Source: Micrococcus sp. (GTDB lineage: Bacteria > Actinomycetota > Actinomycetes > Actinomycetales > Micrococcaceae). Taken from it: 64,000 bases of DNA. Below the pieces are notes generated by a model. It saw only the letters and a list, made by a program, of their open reading frames with translations, did no database searches and was not told where the DNA came from. The position numbers were made by a program, and so were the translations under genes. Shown here one piece after another: positions 1 to 13,661 of the stretch. The stretch spans positions 1-64,000 of the forward strand of contig JASBVO010000005.1 in the NCBI GenBank assembly GCA_029961105.1. Reading direction: 5' to 3'. How positions within the stretch are numbered: position 1 is the stretch's first letter; each line of letters begins with the position of its first letter.

Positions 1-428
1 GCGTACGGCAGGGGACTCAGTTCCGGGGCGACCTCGAGCACCCGGGCGCCGTCCGCCTCGGCGTTCTCCAGCGCCGACTCCATCCCCGACTCCAGGCCGA
101 GGCCGTTGGCGACGACCAGCTCCGCCTGCGTCATCCCGGCGATCTGCTGGGACGAGGGCGAGAAGTCGTGCGGGTCGTCGCCCGGACCCATGAGCGTGGT
201 GGAGGACGTCCCCGCGCAGGCGGTGATGTCGCCCAGGACGCTGCCCAGCTGCGTGGTGGTGGCCACGGCCACCGGATCGCCGGTCGCAGCGCCGCCGGGA
301 CCACCGCTCGCGCCCTCGGTCCCGACGGCACCGCCACCGGCCGAGCAGGAGGTGACGGCCAGCAGGGTGACGGCCGCCACGCCCAGGGCTGGCAGCAGTC
401 GGCGGGGGCGGCGTACGGGATCGGGCAT
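1..428 (-). CDS. Metal ABC transporter substrate-binding lipoprotein (ZnuA/TroA-like), C-terminus outside window
   Basis: The gene starts at ATG 428 behind a GAAGGA ribosome binding site and runs off the left edge, so only about 142 residues are visible. The N-terminus has an Arg-rich n-region, a hydrophobic stretch and a lipobox ending in Cys (AVTSC), so the product should be a lipid-anchored extracellular binding protein. Further on come VVATTTQLGSVLGDITA-like sequence and GPGDDPHDFSPSSQQ, which match the first metal-binding His region of the ZnuA/TroA cluster A-1 family. The family binds zinc or manganese for an ABC importer. The two Zur-like palindromes upstream favour zinc (inference). 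The permease and ATPase genes would lie to the left, outside this window. Confidence 0.8.
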   Translation of the reverse strand, partial: MPDPVRRPRRLLPALGVAAVTLLAVTSCSAGGGAVGTEGASGGPGGAATGDPVAVATTTQLGSVLGDITACAGTSSTTLMGPGDDPHDFSPSSQQIAGMTQAELVVANGLGLESGMESALENAEADGARVLEVAPELSPLPY

Positions 429-455
429 CGAACATCCTTCGGGATCGGGTGTTAT

Positions 456-497
456 TGCAAATCGTTGTCAAGAGTACACGATGCGACTCATTCGCAA
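456..497. promoter_or_regulatory. Two Zur-like palindromic operators upstream of the metal-binding lipoprotein gene
   Basis: Two 15-bp imperfect palindromes lie at 456-470 (TGCAAATCGTTGTCA) and 483-497 (TGCGACTCATTCGCA), 27 bp centre to centre. They share TGC-R-A-M-TC-R-TT-N-N-CA, and the second has perfect 5-bp arms (TGCGA/TCGCA). The general form TGNNANNNNTTNNCA resembles Fur/Zur-family boxes upstream of actinobacterial zinc uptake genes. The nearest site lies 28 bases upstream of the start codon. Assignment to Zur is inference from the target gene and the motif shape. Confidence 0.4.
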
Positions 498-558
498 TAA
501 GGGGTCGGCGGCTGCTGCCCCACGCCCGGCCAGTGTCCCGAGGCCGCCCCCCGCCCCG

Positions 559-1644
559 TCAGCCCTCCGCCCCGGCCACCCGCGAAGCGCGCACCCGGTT
601 GGGGTTGTTCGACTGGGTGGCGTCGTGGATCTCCCCCACCAGCACCTCCAGCACGTCCTCCAGGAACAGCACGCCCACGGTCTCCCCCGCCTCGGAGATC
701 ACCCGCGCCAGGTGCGAGCCGGTGCGCTGCATCAGGGACAGCGCGTCCTCGATCTCGTCGGCGATGCCCACGTTGGCCAGGGACCGGACTTTCGTGACGG
801 GCACGGGCTCGCGGTAGTACTGCTCGGGCACCGTCATGACGTCCTTCAGGTGCAGGTAGCCCGTGTAGGAGCCGTCCGCGTCCTGGAGCACGAACCGGGA
901 GAACCCGGTCCGCCCCACGGCCTTCTCGAAGGCCTTGGGGGCCACGTCCGCCGGCAGGGTGACCACCTCGGCGCTCGGCACCATCACGGAACCGGCGGTG
1001 TAGTCCGAGAACTCCAGGGCGCCGCTGAGCAGGCCGGAGCCGTCGTCCACCAGCCCGGTGCGGGTGGACTCGGCGACGATCGACTGGACCTCTTCCAGGG
1101 TGTAGGTGGAGTTGACCTCGTCCTGGGGCTCCACCTTCAGGGCGCGCAGCACCAGGTTGGCCGCCCAGTTGAGCAGGACGATCACCGGGTGCAGGATCCG
1201 GTTCAGCCAGACCAGCGGCGTCGCCAGCAGCATGACGGCCTTGTCCGCCATGGACACGGCCGCGTTCTTCGGGACCATCTCGCCGAAGGTGACGTGCAGG
1301 AAGGTGACCACCAGCAGCGCGATGACGAATGCCGAGACGTCGGCGACCGCCGTCGGGACCCCTGCCGCCTCCAGCGGGACCACCAGCAGGTGGTGGATGG
1401 CCGGCTCGGAGACATTGAGGATCAGCAGCGAGCAGACGGTGATGCCGAGCTGGCACACGGCCAGCATCTGGCTGACGTGCTCCATGGCGAACAGGGCCGT
1501 CCTCGCCGGCCCGGAACCGGCCTCGGCCTTCGGTTCGATCTGACTGCGGCGGGCGCCCATGACGGCGAACTCCCCCGCCACGAAGAAGGCGTTCGCGGCC
1601 AGCAGCACGACCAGCCAGAGCATGCCCATGACGTCCTGGTTCAT
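559..1644 (-). CDS. CNNM-transmembrane and CBS-domain protein (short hemolysin C/CorC-type paralogue)
   Basis: A 361-residue membrane protein. The N-terminal CNNM domain (about residues 5-190) has hydrophobic segments and the family signature around FVAGEFAVMGARRSQIE and FGEMVPKNAAVSMADK. A CBS-domain pair follows (about 205-340). It ends soon after the CBS pair and lacks the C-terminal CorC/HlyC transporter-associated domain that its upstream neighbour has. CNNM proteins are linked to Mg2+/Co2+ export or homeostasis; substrate and direction here are unknown. The ATG overlaps the stop of the upstream paralogue by 4 bases (ATGA), so the two are probably co-translated and may form a heteromer (inference). 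Confidence 0.85.
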   Translation of the reverse strand: MNQDVMGMLWLVVLLAANAFFVAGEFAVMGARRSQIEPKAEAGSGPARTALFAMEHVSQMLAVCQLGITVCSLLILNVSEPAIHHLLVVPLEAAGVPTAVADVSAFVIALLVVTFLHVTFGEMVPKNAAVSMADKAVMLLATPLVWLNRILHPVIVLLNWAANLVLRALKVEPQDEVNSTYTLEEVQSIVAESTRTGLVDDGSGLLSGALEFSDYTAGSVMVPSAEVVTLPADVAPKAFEKAVGRTGFSRFVLQDADGSYTGYLHLKDVMTVPEQYYREPVPVTKVRSLANVGIADEIEDALSLMQRTGSHLARVISEAGETVGVLFLEDVLEVLVGEIHDATQSNNPNRVRASRVAGAEG

Positions 1645-3020
1645 CGCGCCTCCTCCGGGGTCCGGGAACTCCGGGCAGACCGGGACGCCTCCACCGGCGA
1701 CCCGGCGGACGGGGCGTCGGCGGTGCGCTCGGCCGGGATGAACTTGACCCGGTCCACGCGGCGGCCGTCCATGCGTTCCACCACGAGGGTGCCGCCCTCG
1801 GCCTCGACGGCGTCGCCCACCTCCGCCACCCGGCCCAGCACGGCCATCACGTAGCCGCCGACCGTGTCATAGGAACCGTCCTCCGGCACCTTCAGGGACG
1901 GGATCTGCGCACCGACCTCGTCCGGTCGCATCAGTCCCGGGAAGTACCACTTCCCGGAGGCCGTCTGCAGCACGCCCGGTGTCACCCGGTCATGCTCGTC
2001 CGAGACCTCTCCCACGATCTCCTCCACGAGGTCCTCGAGGGTGACCATGCCGGCGGTGCCGCCGTACTCGTCCACGACCATGGCCACCTGCAGGCTGGCC
2101 GAGCGCAGCTCGCCCAGCAGCTGGTCCAGGTGGACGGTCTCCGGCACGCGCCCGACGTCGGTCATGATGGTGGCCGCGACGAGCTCGCGGCGCTTGGCGC
2201 GGGGCACGGCCACGGCCTTCTTCACGTGCAGCACCCCGCGGACGTCGTCCGGGGAGTCGCCGATGACGGGGAAGCGGGAGTAGCCGGTGCGACGGGCGAT
2301 GTCGATGACCGAGTCCAGCGGCTCGTCCGCCTCGATGGACTCCATGCGGATGCGCGGGGTCATGACGTCGGCCGCGGTGCGGTCCGAGAAGCGCAGGGTG
2401 CGGTCCACGAAGGTCGCGGTCTTCTCGTCCAGGGTGCCCATCTCGGCCGAGCGGCGCACCAGGGAGGAGAGCTCCTCGGGGGTGCGGGCCCCGGAGATCT
2501 CCTCCTTCGCCTCCATCCCGAACAGGTGCAGCACGCGGTTGGAGAAGCCGTTGAGGATGAAGATCACCGGCCGGAACACGGCGGTGAAGACCAGCTGCGG
2601 ACGGGCCAGCGCCCGGCCGATCTGCATCGAGCGGGCGATGGAGAGGTTCTTCGGGATCAGCTCGCCGACGAGCATCGACAGCAGCGTGGCCACCATCATC
2701 GCCACCACGAGGGACACCGCGGAGGCGGTGGCCCGCGGCAGGCCCCAGGCCGTCATCGGCCCGGCGAGCAGCGCCCCGAGAGAGGGCTCCATCAGGTAGC
2801 CGGTGAGCAGGGTGGTCAGCGTGATGCCGAGCTGGCAGGCCGACAGCTGGGTCGAGAGGGACTTCAGGCACTTCAGCAGCGGCTCGGCGCCTCGGTCGCC
2901 CTCGTCCACCAGCCGCTGCACGGTGGGGACGTCCAGGGCGATCATCGAGAACTCGACGGCCACGAAGAACCCGGTGCCCAGGATGAGCAGCAGCCCCAGG
3001 GCCAGGAGAAGCCACTCCAC
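1641..3020 (-). CDS. CNNM/CBS/CorC_HlyC-domain membrane protein
   Basis: A 459-residue paralogue of the downstream gene with the complete architecture. It has an N-terminal CNNM membrane domain (first helix [19 protein letters not shown], signature [15 protein letters not shown]), two CBS domains (about 215-335, including [18 protein letters not shown] and [18 protein letters not shown]) and a C-terminal CorC_HlyC domain (about 350-435). The DEYGGT-GxVTxEDxxEEIVGE block is typical of the family. It is the first gene of a two-gene operon. Members are implicated in divalent cation (Mg/Co) homeostasis. The old name 'hemolysin' has no support as a function here. Confidence 0.88.
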   Translation of the reverse strand: MEWLLLALGLLLILGTGFFVAVEFSMIALDVPTVQRLVDEGDRGAEPLLKCLKSLSTQLSACQLGITLTTLLTGYLMEPSLGALLAGPMTAWGLPRATASAVSLVVAMMVATLLSMLVGELIPKNLSIARSMQIGRALARPQLVFTAVFRPVIFILNGFSNRVLHLFGMEAKEEISGARTPEELSSLVRRSAEMGTLDEKTATFVDRTLRFSDRTAADVMTPRIRMESIEADEPLDSVIDIARRTGYSRFPVIGDSPDDVRGVLHVKKAVAVPRAKRRELVAATIMTDVGRVPETVHLDQLLGELRSASLQVAMVVDEYGGTAGMVTLEDLVEEIVGEVSDEHDRVTPGVLQTASGKWYFPGLMRPDEVGAQIPSLKVPEDGSYDTVGGYVMAVLGRVAEVGDAVEAEGGTLVVERMDGRRVDRVKFIPAERTADAPSAGSPVEASRSARSSRTPEEAR

Positions 3021-3182
3021 GGTCAGCGCTCACCCCCGTCGCCGGGCGCGGCGGCGTGGAGCCTGGAAGGCCGGCCGTCAGTCAGGGGTGAGCACGTACT
3101 GGAGGGCTCCGTTCCGGCCACGGCGTCTGATGCGCCGGGGCGGGAGGTGGCACCGGATCGGTGTCTGTCCATGATGCGGTCC

Positions 3183-3188
3183 AGTATA
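3183..3188 (-). promoter_or_regulatory. Candidate -10 element for the CNNM operon
   Basis: On the minus strand this reads TATACT, a good sigma-70-type -10 hexamer, in the gap between the CNNM operon (start 3020) and the guaB1 stop. No convincing -35 was found. A start of transcription near 3176 would leave a leader of about 155 bases. Confidence 0.3.
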
Positions 3189-3227
3189 TGGGGTGTGCGG
3201 AACAGCCGCCGATGGCACCGGGGCCGC

Positions 3228-8728
<5,501 letters not shown>

Positions 8729-8781
8729 CCGCCGGGGGGGCGCCGCCGCCGGCGGCAGTCCCCGGCGGGTTCCCGACCGGG

Positions 8782-8818
8782 ATCCGGCCCGGCCACCCCC
8801 GCGGTGGCCGGGCCGGAT
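8782..8818 (+). terminator. Strong GC hairpin after kgd
   Basis: A perfect 16-bp inverted repeat (8782-8797 with 8803-8818) around a 5-base loop, 53 bases after the kgd stop. There is no long T-run, which is common for actinobacterial terminators. Confidence 0.65.
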
Positions 8819-8870
8819 GCACGGCGGGGCCCTTGCTACAGTGGCGACCATCGCAATCGAAAGGTAGACC

Positions 8871-9473
8871 GTGGAGATTCGTCGGATCCGCATCGCCTCC
8901 GTCGGCAATGAATTGCTGGCCGGCGTGGGCGACCCCCGTGCCCTGGGCTGGCTGGGACGCGTCCTGGCCAAGACCTCGGCGCCGGGGGTCCAGCTGGAGA
9001 GCTACGTGCTCGCCTGCCCGGGAGAGGGCACCGAGGCACTGTCCCAGCGCTGGCAGGCGGAGTCGGCCCTGCGGTACGGCCAGGACACCGAGAACCGGCT
9101 GGTCATCGGCCTGTCCGACCTCGACCTGGACCTGGAGTCCTCCACGGCCAGGGCCCGGCTCAACCTGGCCAACGTCCTGGACCGCGCCGCCCAGCTGGAC
9201 ATCGCCACCCTCGTGGTGGGTCCCGTGCCCTCCCTCGACGGCGAGCGCAACGCCCGGCTCTCCGAGCTCAACGCCGCGTACATGGACGTGGCCGACCGCC
9301 GGCACCACTACTACGTGGACACCTTCACCCCGCTGGTCAACCACGAGCAGTGGCGCAACGACCTCGCGGCCGGCCAGGGGCTGCCCGGCCAGGCCGGGTA
9401 CGGGCTCATCGCCTGGCTGGTGCTCCACCGCGGGTGGTACCAGTGGCTGAACGTGCCGGAGCCCACCGCCTGA
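8871..9473 (+). CDS. SGNH/GDSL-type esterase-like protein with altered block I
   Basis: A 200-residue cytoplasmic protein with no signal peptide. It starts at GTG 8871 behind AAAGG, with a candidate -10 TACAGT at 8837-8842. The overall layout (beta-strand then G-x-x-x-x-x-G-x-G-D, LVIGLSDLDLDL, VVGPVPSLDG, and C-terminal Y-G-L-I-A-W-L) follows the SGNH hydrolase fold. However, block I reads GNELLAGVGD where active GDSL enzymes have GDSxxxGxGD, so the nucleophilic Ser is replaced by Glu. Either this is a non-catalytic relative or the nucleophile lies elsewhere. It stands alone between kgd and the bL37 gene. Confidence 0.65.
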   Translation: MEIRRIRIASVGNELLAGVGDPRALGWLGRVLAKTSAPGVQLESYVLACPGEGTEALSQRWQAESALRYGQDTENRLVIGLSDLDLDLESSTARARLNLANVLDRAAQLDIATLVVGPVPSLDGERNARLSELNAAYMDVADRRHHYYVDTFTPLVNHEQWRNDLAAGQGLPGQAGYGLIAWLVLHRGWYQWLNVPEPTA

Positions 9474-9635
9474 TGCCGCTCCCGTCGGGCCGACCGGCAC
9501 CGGACGCCCACGGGCGCACCGCTTTGGTCGGTGGTGACGGGGTGTGCGAAACTGGATGATGCTGTCACGCACCGGGACAGCACAGGAACGCGCCCGTGAG
9601 GCGCGGGTCCGTTCCCCTGACCGGAAGGAAACGCG

Positions 9636-9710
9636 ATGAGCAAGCGTGGACGCAAGCGGCGCGATCGCCGCAAGGGCGGCGCCAACCACGGCAAGCGGCC
9701 CAACACCTGA
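9636..9710 (+). CDS. Ribosomal protein bL37 (24 residues)
   Basis: A tiny gene with start ATG 9636 preceded by an excellent ribosome binding site (GGAAGGAA, 9622-9629). The product, MSKRGRKRRDRRKGGANHGK then RPNT, is 24 residues and extremely basic. Length, the MxKRGRK start and the ANHGKRPN end match what I recall of actinobacterial bL37, the extra 50S protein seen in mycobacterial ribosome structures. It is followed by a strong hairpin, so it is probably a single-gene transcript. It is easily missed by gene finders because of its size. Confidence 0.85.
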   Translation: MSKRGRKRRDRRKGGANHGKRPNT

Positions 9711-9743
9711 GGCCCGGCCGGAGGCAATGCCCCGGAATGCACC

Positions 9744-9790
9744 AGACCCCGCCGGTCAGGACGGTTCAACCGTCCCGGCCGGCGGGGTCT
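9744..9790. terminator. Two-stage bidirectional hairpin between bL37 and rsrA
   Basis: The outer stem AGACCCCGCCGG (9744-9755) pairs with 9779-9790. The inner stem GGACGGTT (9759-9766) pairs with AACCGTCC (9768-9775). It lies between the ends of convergent genes (bL37 stop 9710, rsrA stop 9851) and can serve both. Confidence 0.7.
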
Positions 9791-9850
9791 GTTGCGTCTG
9801 CGGGCGCCGAGCGCCCGGGGTGCCCCCACGCGGGGCGGCCCGGACCGTGA

Positions 9851-10117
9851 TCAGTGGCCGGCTTCGACCCGGATCTCGCTGATCCGCGCCATGATGTTGA
9901 CCTTCAGGGTGTCCGGGGCCTTCTCCGTGCAGCTGCGCCGGACCACGGAGCGGATGATGCACTCCAGGTCGTACTCGTGCGCGCACTCCCGGCACTCCTC
10001 CAGGTGGCTGCGCACCTCCTCGAGGTCCTCGTGCGTCAGTGCACCGTCGAGGTACTCGTAGAGCCGCTGGATCCGGGCATCCTCACAGTCGCCGATCTTC
10101 TCGCAGTCCGCGCTCAT
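9851..10117 (-). CDS. rsrA: Mycothiol-system anti-sigma factor (RsrA/RshA family, zinc-binding)
   Basis: An 88-residue anti-sigma factor of the ZAS family. The motif H38-x3-C42-x2-C45 (HLEECREC) is present together with C11, the four positions used for zinc in Streptomyces RsrA. Further cysteines are at 5, 53 and 63. Under disulfide stress the family oxidises, loses zinc and releases its sigma factor. The ATG overlaps the sigma-factor stop by 4 bases (ATGA), so the two are translationally coupled, which ensures inhibitor production with the sigma factor. Confidence 0.93.
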   Translation of the reverse strand: MSADCEKIGDCEDARIQRLYEYLDGALTHEDLEEVRSHLEECRECAHEYDLECIIRSVVRRSCTEKAPDTLKVNIMARISEIRVEAGH

Positions 10118-10893
10118 CTGCCCGCCTCCTGTTCCTTGGTCCCGCCGGTGGCGCCGGCGTCGGATTCCGTGTTCTTGCTGGTCGTGGTCTTGGTTGCGGC
10201 ACCGCCGGACGTGCCCGCCTTCGCCGCCGGAGCCCTCTTCGCGGCGGCCTTCCGGGTCTTGTCCTCGACCTTGATGCCGCGTTCCCGGGCGTAGTCCGTC
10301 AGCAGCCCGCGCAGCAGCTTGCGCCCGCGGTGCAGCCGGCTCATCACGGTGCCGATGGGGATGTCGAGGATCTCGGCGATCTCCTTGTAGGCGAAGCCCT
10401 CCACATCCGCGAAGTACACGGCGAGCCGGAATTCCTCCGGGATGGCCTGCAGGGCGTCCTTGACATCGGAGTCCGGCAGGTGATCGAGCGCCTCCGTCTC
10501 GGCGGACCGGAGCCCGGTGGAGGTGTGCTGGGCGGCCTGGGCCATCTGCCAGTCCTCGACCGTGTCCGTGGCCGCCTGCTGAGGCTGACGCTGACGCTTG
10601 CGGTACAGGTTGATGTACGTGTTCGTCAGGATCCGGTACAGCCAGGCCTTGAGGTTGGTCCCCGGGCGGTACTGATGGAAGGACGAGTAGGCCTTCGTGT
10701 ACGCCTCCTGCACCAGGTCCTCGGCATCCTGCGGGTTGCGCGTCATGCGCATCGCCGCCGAGTACAGCTGGTCGACGTACTCCAGGGCATCGCGTTCGAA
10801 GCGCTGGCGGCGGGCGGCGTCGGACTCCGTGGTGAGGTCCACGTCCGGGTCGTCGTGCTCCGTGGGAGCCTGGTCGGTCTTGTGCGTTTCCAT
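10114..10893 (-). CDS. sigR: ECF sigma factor SigR/SigH (thiol-oxidative stress)
   Basis: A 259-residue ECF sigma factor very close to mycobacterial SigH/streptomycete SigR. It has region 2 ([40 protein letters not shown]) and region 4 ([17 protein letters not shown]-type sequence, [20 protein letters not shown]). The start ATG 10893 (METHKTD) is chosen because TAGACT lies 8 bases upstream, suggesting a nearly leaderless transcript; an in-frame ATG at 10950 would add 19 residues. The C-terminus carries a Lys/Ala/Thr-rich tail of about 50 residues not seen in mycobacterial SigH. It is co-transcribed with rsrA. Known targets of the family are thioredoxin, mycothiol and proteolysis genes. Confidence 0.92.
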   Translation of the reverse strand: METHKTDQAPTEHDDPDVDLTTESDAARRQRFERDALEYVDQLYSAAMRMTRNPQDAEDLVQEAYTKAYSSFHQYRPGTNLKAWLYRILTNTYINLYRKRQRQPQQAATDTVEDWQMAQAAQHTSTGLRSAETEALDHLPDSDVKDALQAIPEEFRLAVYFADVEGFAYKEIAEILDIPIGTVMSRLHRGRKLLRGLLTDYARERGIKVEDKTRKAAAKRAPAAKAGTSGGAATKTTTSKNTESDAGATGGTKEQEAGR

Positions 10894-11070
10894 CGCGGCC
10901 CAGTCTACGTCCGAGGCGGGTCCGGCCAGGGTCGCTGCACCAGGTGCCATGGAACCGTCCCTTCGCGCGTCGTGAGCCGCCGAGGCCCGCTGGCTGCGGC
11001 CGTCGTCGTGGTGATACGGGGTACAGCAACCCGCCGGGCGCGGATATTCCACGCCCGGTATCTTGGATGG

Positions 11071-12489
11071 GTGACCAGTACAGCCTCGACCTCGCCCCTG
11101 CCCGACCCCTGGCCCGCTCCCGAGCCGGCCGGTCCGGTCCGCGGCACGGTGCGTGTCCCCGGGTCGAAGTCGCTGACCAACCGCTACCTCGTCCTCGCCG
11201 CCCTGGCGGAGGGCCCCAGCGTGCTGCGCGGAGTCCTGGACAGCCGGGACTCCCGCCTGATGATCCAGGCCCTCACGGCGCTGGGGGCCACGGTGGAGCA
11301 CACCGGCCCCGGCACCGTGCGCGTCACCCCTCTTCCCCACGGCGGCGCGGGCCCCGGCACCCCGGCCCCGGCGGGCGCGGCCCCGGCCGGGCACACGGTG
11401 GACTGCGGGCTGGCCGGCACCGTGATGCGTTTCGTGCCCCCGGTCGCTGCCCTGGTGCCCGGAGCCACCCACTTCACCGGCGACGAGGCCGCTCTGGCCC
11501 GCCCCATGCGTCCGGTCCTGGCCGCCCTGGCCGCCCTCGGCGTCGCCGTGGACGGGGCGGGGACGGCGGGCGGGACCCTGCCCTTCACCGTGCACGGCAC
11601 CGGCAGCGTCGAGGGCGGCCGGATCGAGGTCGACGCCTCCGGCTCCAGCCAGTTCGTCTCCGCCCTGCTGCTCGCCGCACCGCGGTTCCGGCAGGGGCTG
11701 CACCTCGTGCACACCGGTGAGGCGGTGCCGAGCCCCGAGCACGTGGCGATGACCGTGACCGTGCTGCGCCGGTGCGGCGTGGAGGTGGACGACTCGATCC
11801 CCGGCCAGTGGCGGGTCTCCCCCGGCCCGGTGCGGGCCCTGGACCTGGCCGTGGAACCGGATCTGTCCAACGCGGGGCCGTTCCTGGCCGCCGCGGTGGT
11901 GACGGGCGGGGAGGTCTCCGTACCGGACTGGCCCGCCGCCACCACGCAGATCGGTGACCGCTGGCGGACCATCCTGCCCGCGTTCGGCGCCACGGTGGAC
12001 TTCGCCCCGGCCCCGGACGGCCACACCGGCACCCTCACGGTGACCGGTGCCCTGACGGAGGCCGGTCACCCGCGGATCGCCGCCCCCGGGGAACTGCCGG
12101 ACACCGGCGAGCTGGCGCCCACGGCCGCAGCCCTGTGCCTGCTGGCCGAGGGCCCGGGACGGCTGACCCGGATCGGGCAGCTGCGCGGCCACGAGACCGA
12201 CCGCCTCACGGCGCTGGCCGCCGAGGCACGGCGGATGGGTGGACAGGTCGAGGAGGGCCCGGACTACCTCGCCTTCCACGGCACCGGTGGCCCCGCCGCG
12301 CACCCGTCCGCCCTGCACGGTGCCACCCTCCAGACCTACCACGACCACCGGATGGCGACCTTCGCCGCCGTCGTGGGCCTGGCGGTACCGGGCGTGCTGG
12401 TGCGTGACGTGGGCACCACCGCCAAGACCATGCCCGACTTCCCGCAGCTGTGGACGCGGCTGGTGACCGGGGACGGCGACGGCGCATGA
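11071..12489 (+). CDS. aroA: 3-phosphoshikimate 1-carboxyvinyltransferase (EPSP synthase)
   Basis: A 472-residue EPSP synthase of the shikimate pathway. It has [16 protein letters not shown] (about 29-44, PEP/shikimate-3-phosphate binding), [32 protein letters not shown], and a C-terminal [15 protein letters not shown] motif. The start GTG 11071 has no clear Shine-Dalgarno sequence, but TATCTT (11059-11064) ends 6 bases upstream, so the mRNA is probably leaderless. It is divergent from sigR. Its stop overlaps rsgA by 4 bases, and the order sigR/rsrA, aroA, rsgA, hisN is common in actinobacteria. Confidence 0.95.
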   Translation: MTSTASTSPLPDPWPAPEPAGPVRGTVRVPGSKSLTNRYLVLAALAEGPSVLRGVLDSRDSRLMIQALTALGATVEHTGPGTVRVTPLPHGGAGPGTPAPAGAAPAGHTVDCGLAGTVMRFVPPVAALVPGATHFTGDEAALARPMRPVLAALAALGVAVDGAGTAGGTLPFTVHGTGSVEGGRIEVDASGSSQFVSALLLAAPRFRQGLHLVHTGEAVPSPEHVAMTVTVLRRCGVEVDDSIPGQWRVSPGPVRALDLAVEPDLSNAGPFLAAAVVTGGEVSVPDWPAATTQIGDRWRTILPAFGATVDFAPAPDGHTGTLTVTGALTEAGHPRIAAPGELPDTGELAPTAAALCLLAEGPGRLTRIGQLRGHETDRLTALAAEARRMGGQVEEGPDYLAFHGTGGPAAHPSALHGATLQTYHDHRMATFAAVVGLAVPGVLVRDVGTTAKTMPDFPQLWTRLVTGDGDGA

Positions 12490-13598
12490 GCCGGCCCGGG
12501 CGCGGCTTCGACCCGAAGCGCTGGGACGAGTCCGACGTTCGCTCGCGCCCCAGCAAGAGGGGTTCGCGCCCGCGCACCAAGGAACGTCCGGCCCATGAGG
12601 ATGCGGTCACCGGCCGCGTGGTCACGGTGGACCGCGGCCGGTACACCGTGTACCTGCCCGGGCGGGAGGGATTCCACACCGTCTCGGCCATGCGGGCCAG
12701 GGAACTGCGCAGCAACCCGGTGGTCACCGGGGACCTCGTCGGCGTCGTGGGGGACCTCTCCGGCCTGGAGGGCACCCTGGCCAGGATCGTGCGGATCGAG
12801 GAGCGCAGCACCGTGCTGCGGCGCTCCGCGGACGACTCCGACGCCTACGAACGGGTGGTGGTGGCCAACGTCGACACCCTCGTCGTCATGGTGGCCGCGG
12901 CCAACCCGGAGCCTCGCACCGGGTTCATCGACCGGGCCCTGGTGGCCGCCTACGACGCCGGCATCGAGCCGGTGCTGTGCATCACCAAGACGGACCTGCG
13001 GGACCCCGCTGGGCTCTTGGCGCACTACCGGCACCTGGACCTGGAGGTGCTCACCTCCGGTGCCGCGGCAGCCGGGACGGCGGACGGCGGCGCGCTCCTG
13101 GACCCGGCCCTGCTCCAGTCCCTGCGGGCCCGGCTCGAGGGGCACCTGTCCGTGCTGGTCGGCCCCTCCGGCGTCGGCAAGTCCACCCTGCTCAACGCCC
13201 TGACCGGCACCCGACGGGCCACGGGGCAGGTCAACGCGGTCACCGGCCGGGGCCGGCACACCTCCTCCTCCGCCCTGGCGATCCCGCTGCCGGCCGAGGG
13301 TTCCGCGGGGGACGCGCCGTCCGTGGACTCCACCGGCGAGCACGAGTCCTGGGTCGTGGACACCCCGGGGATCCGTTCGTTCGGGCTGGGCCTGGTGGAC
13401 CGCGACCGCGTGGTGGAGGCCTTCGAGGACCTCGCCCCCGCCCTCGCCGACTGCCCGCGCGGCTGCACCCATGCCGAGGGTGAACCCGGCTGCGCCCTGG
13501 ATGCGTGGGTGGCCGGCGGCAACGCCGGGACGTCCGGGGTCCAGCGGCTGGCCTCGCTGCGACGCCTGCTGGACGGCCGCTCCGACGACGAGTGGTGA
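12486..13598 (+). CDS. rsgA: Ribosome small-subunit-dependent GTPase A
   Basis: A 370-residue circularly permuted GTPase that assists late 30S maturation. It has an N-terminal OB-fold (about 35-105), then the permuted G domain with G4-like CITKTDL (about 162), G1 [14 protein letters not shown] (about 226), G2/G3 including [10 protein letters not shown], and a C-terminal zinc-knuckle region [14 protein letters not shown] (about 323). The start ATG 12486 overlaps the aroA TGA (ATGA), implying coupling. Confidence 0.94.
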   Translation: MSRPGRGFDPKRWDESDVRSRPSKRGSRPRTKERPAHEDAVTGRVVTVDRGRYTVYLPGREGFHTVSAMRARELRSNPVVTGDLVGVVGDLSGLEGTLARIVRIEERSTVLRRSADDSDAYERVVVANVDTLVVMVAAANPEPRTGFIDRALVAAYDAGIEPVLCITKTDLRDPAGLLAHYRHLDLEVLTSGAAAAGTADGGALLDPALLQSLRARLEGHLSVLVGPSGVGKSTLLNALTGTRRATGQVNAVTGRGRHTSSSALAIPLPAEGSAGDAPSVDSTGEHESWVVDTPGIRSFGLGLVDRDRVVEAFEDLAPALADCPRGCTHAEGEPGCALDAWVAGGNAGTSGVQRLASLRRLLDGRSDDEW

Positions 13599-13648
13599 CC
13601 GGGACCGATCGATCCGTGCCGGTGCCCGGGCACGGTCCGGCCTCGCGG

Positions 13649-13654
13649 TAGCGT
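13649..13654 (+). promoter_or_regulatory. -10 element for hisN, leaderless arrangement
   Basis: TAGCGT is followed by 7 bases and then ATG 13662. This spacing puts transcription start at or next to the start codon. There is no Shine-Dalgarno sequence. Confidence 0.45.
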
Positions 13655-13661
13655 GGCCTGC

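Noticed and set aside
11028-11050. Possible SigR-dependent promoter for sigR (GGAAT...GTT on the minus strand)
   Set aside because: The spacer is 15 bases, short of the roughly 18 expected between GGAAT and GTT, so autoregulation cannot be claimed from it.
13599-13661. Fluoride riboswitch upstream of the hisN-fluC genes
   Set aside because: The gap is only 63 bases, the transcript looks leaderless, and no crcB-motif sequence was seen.
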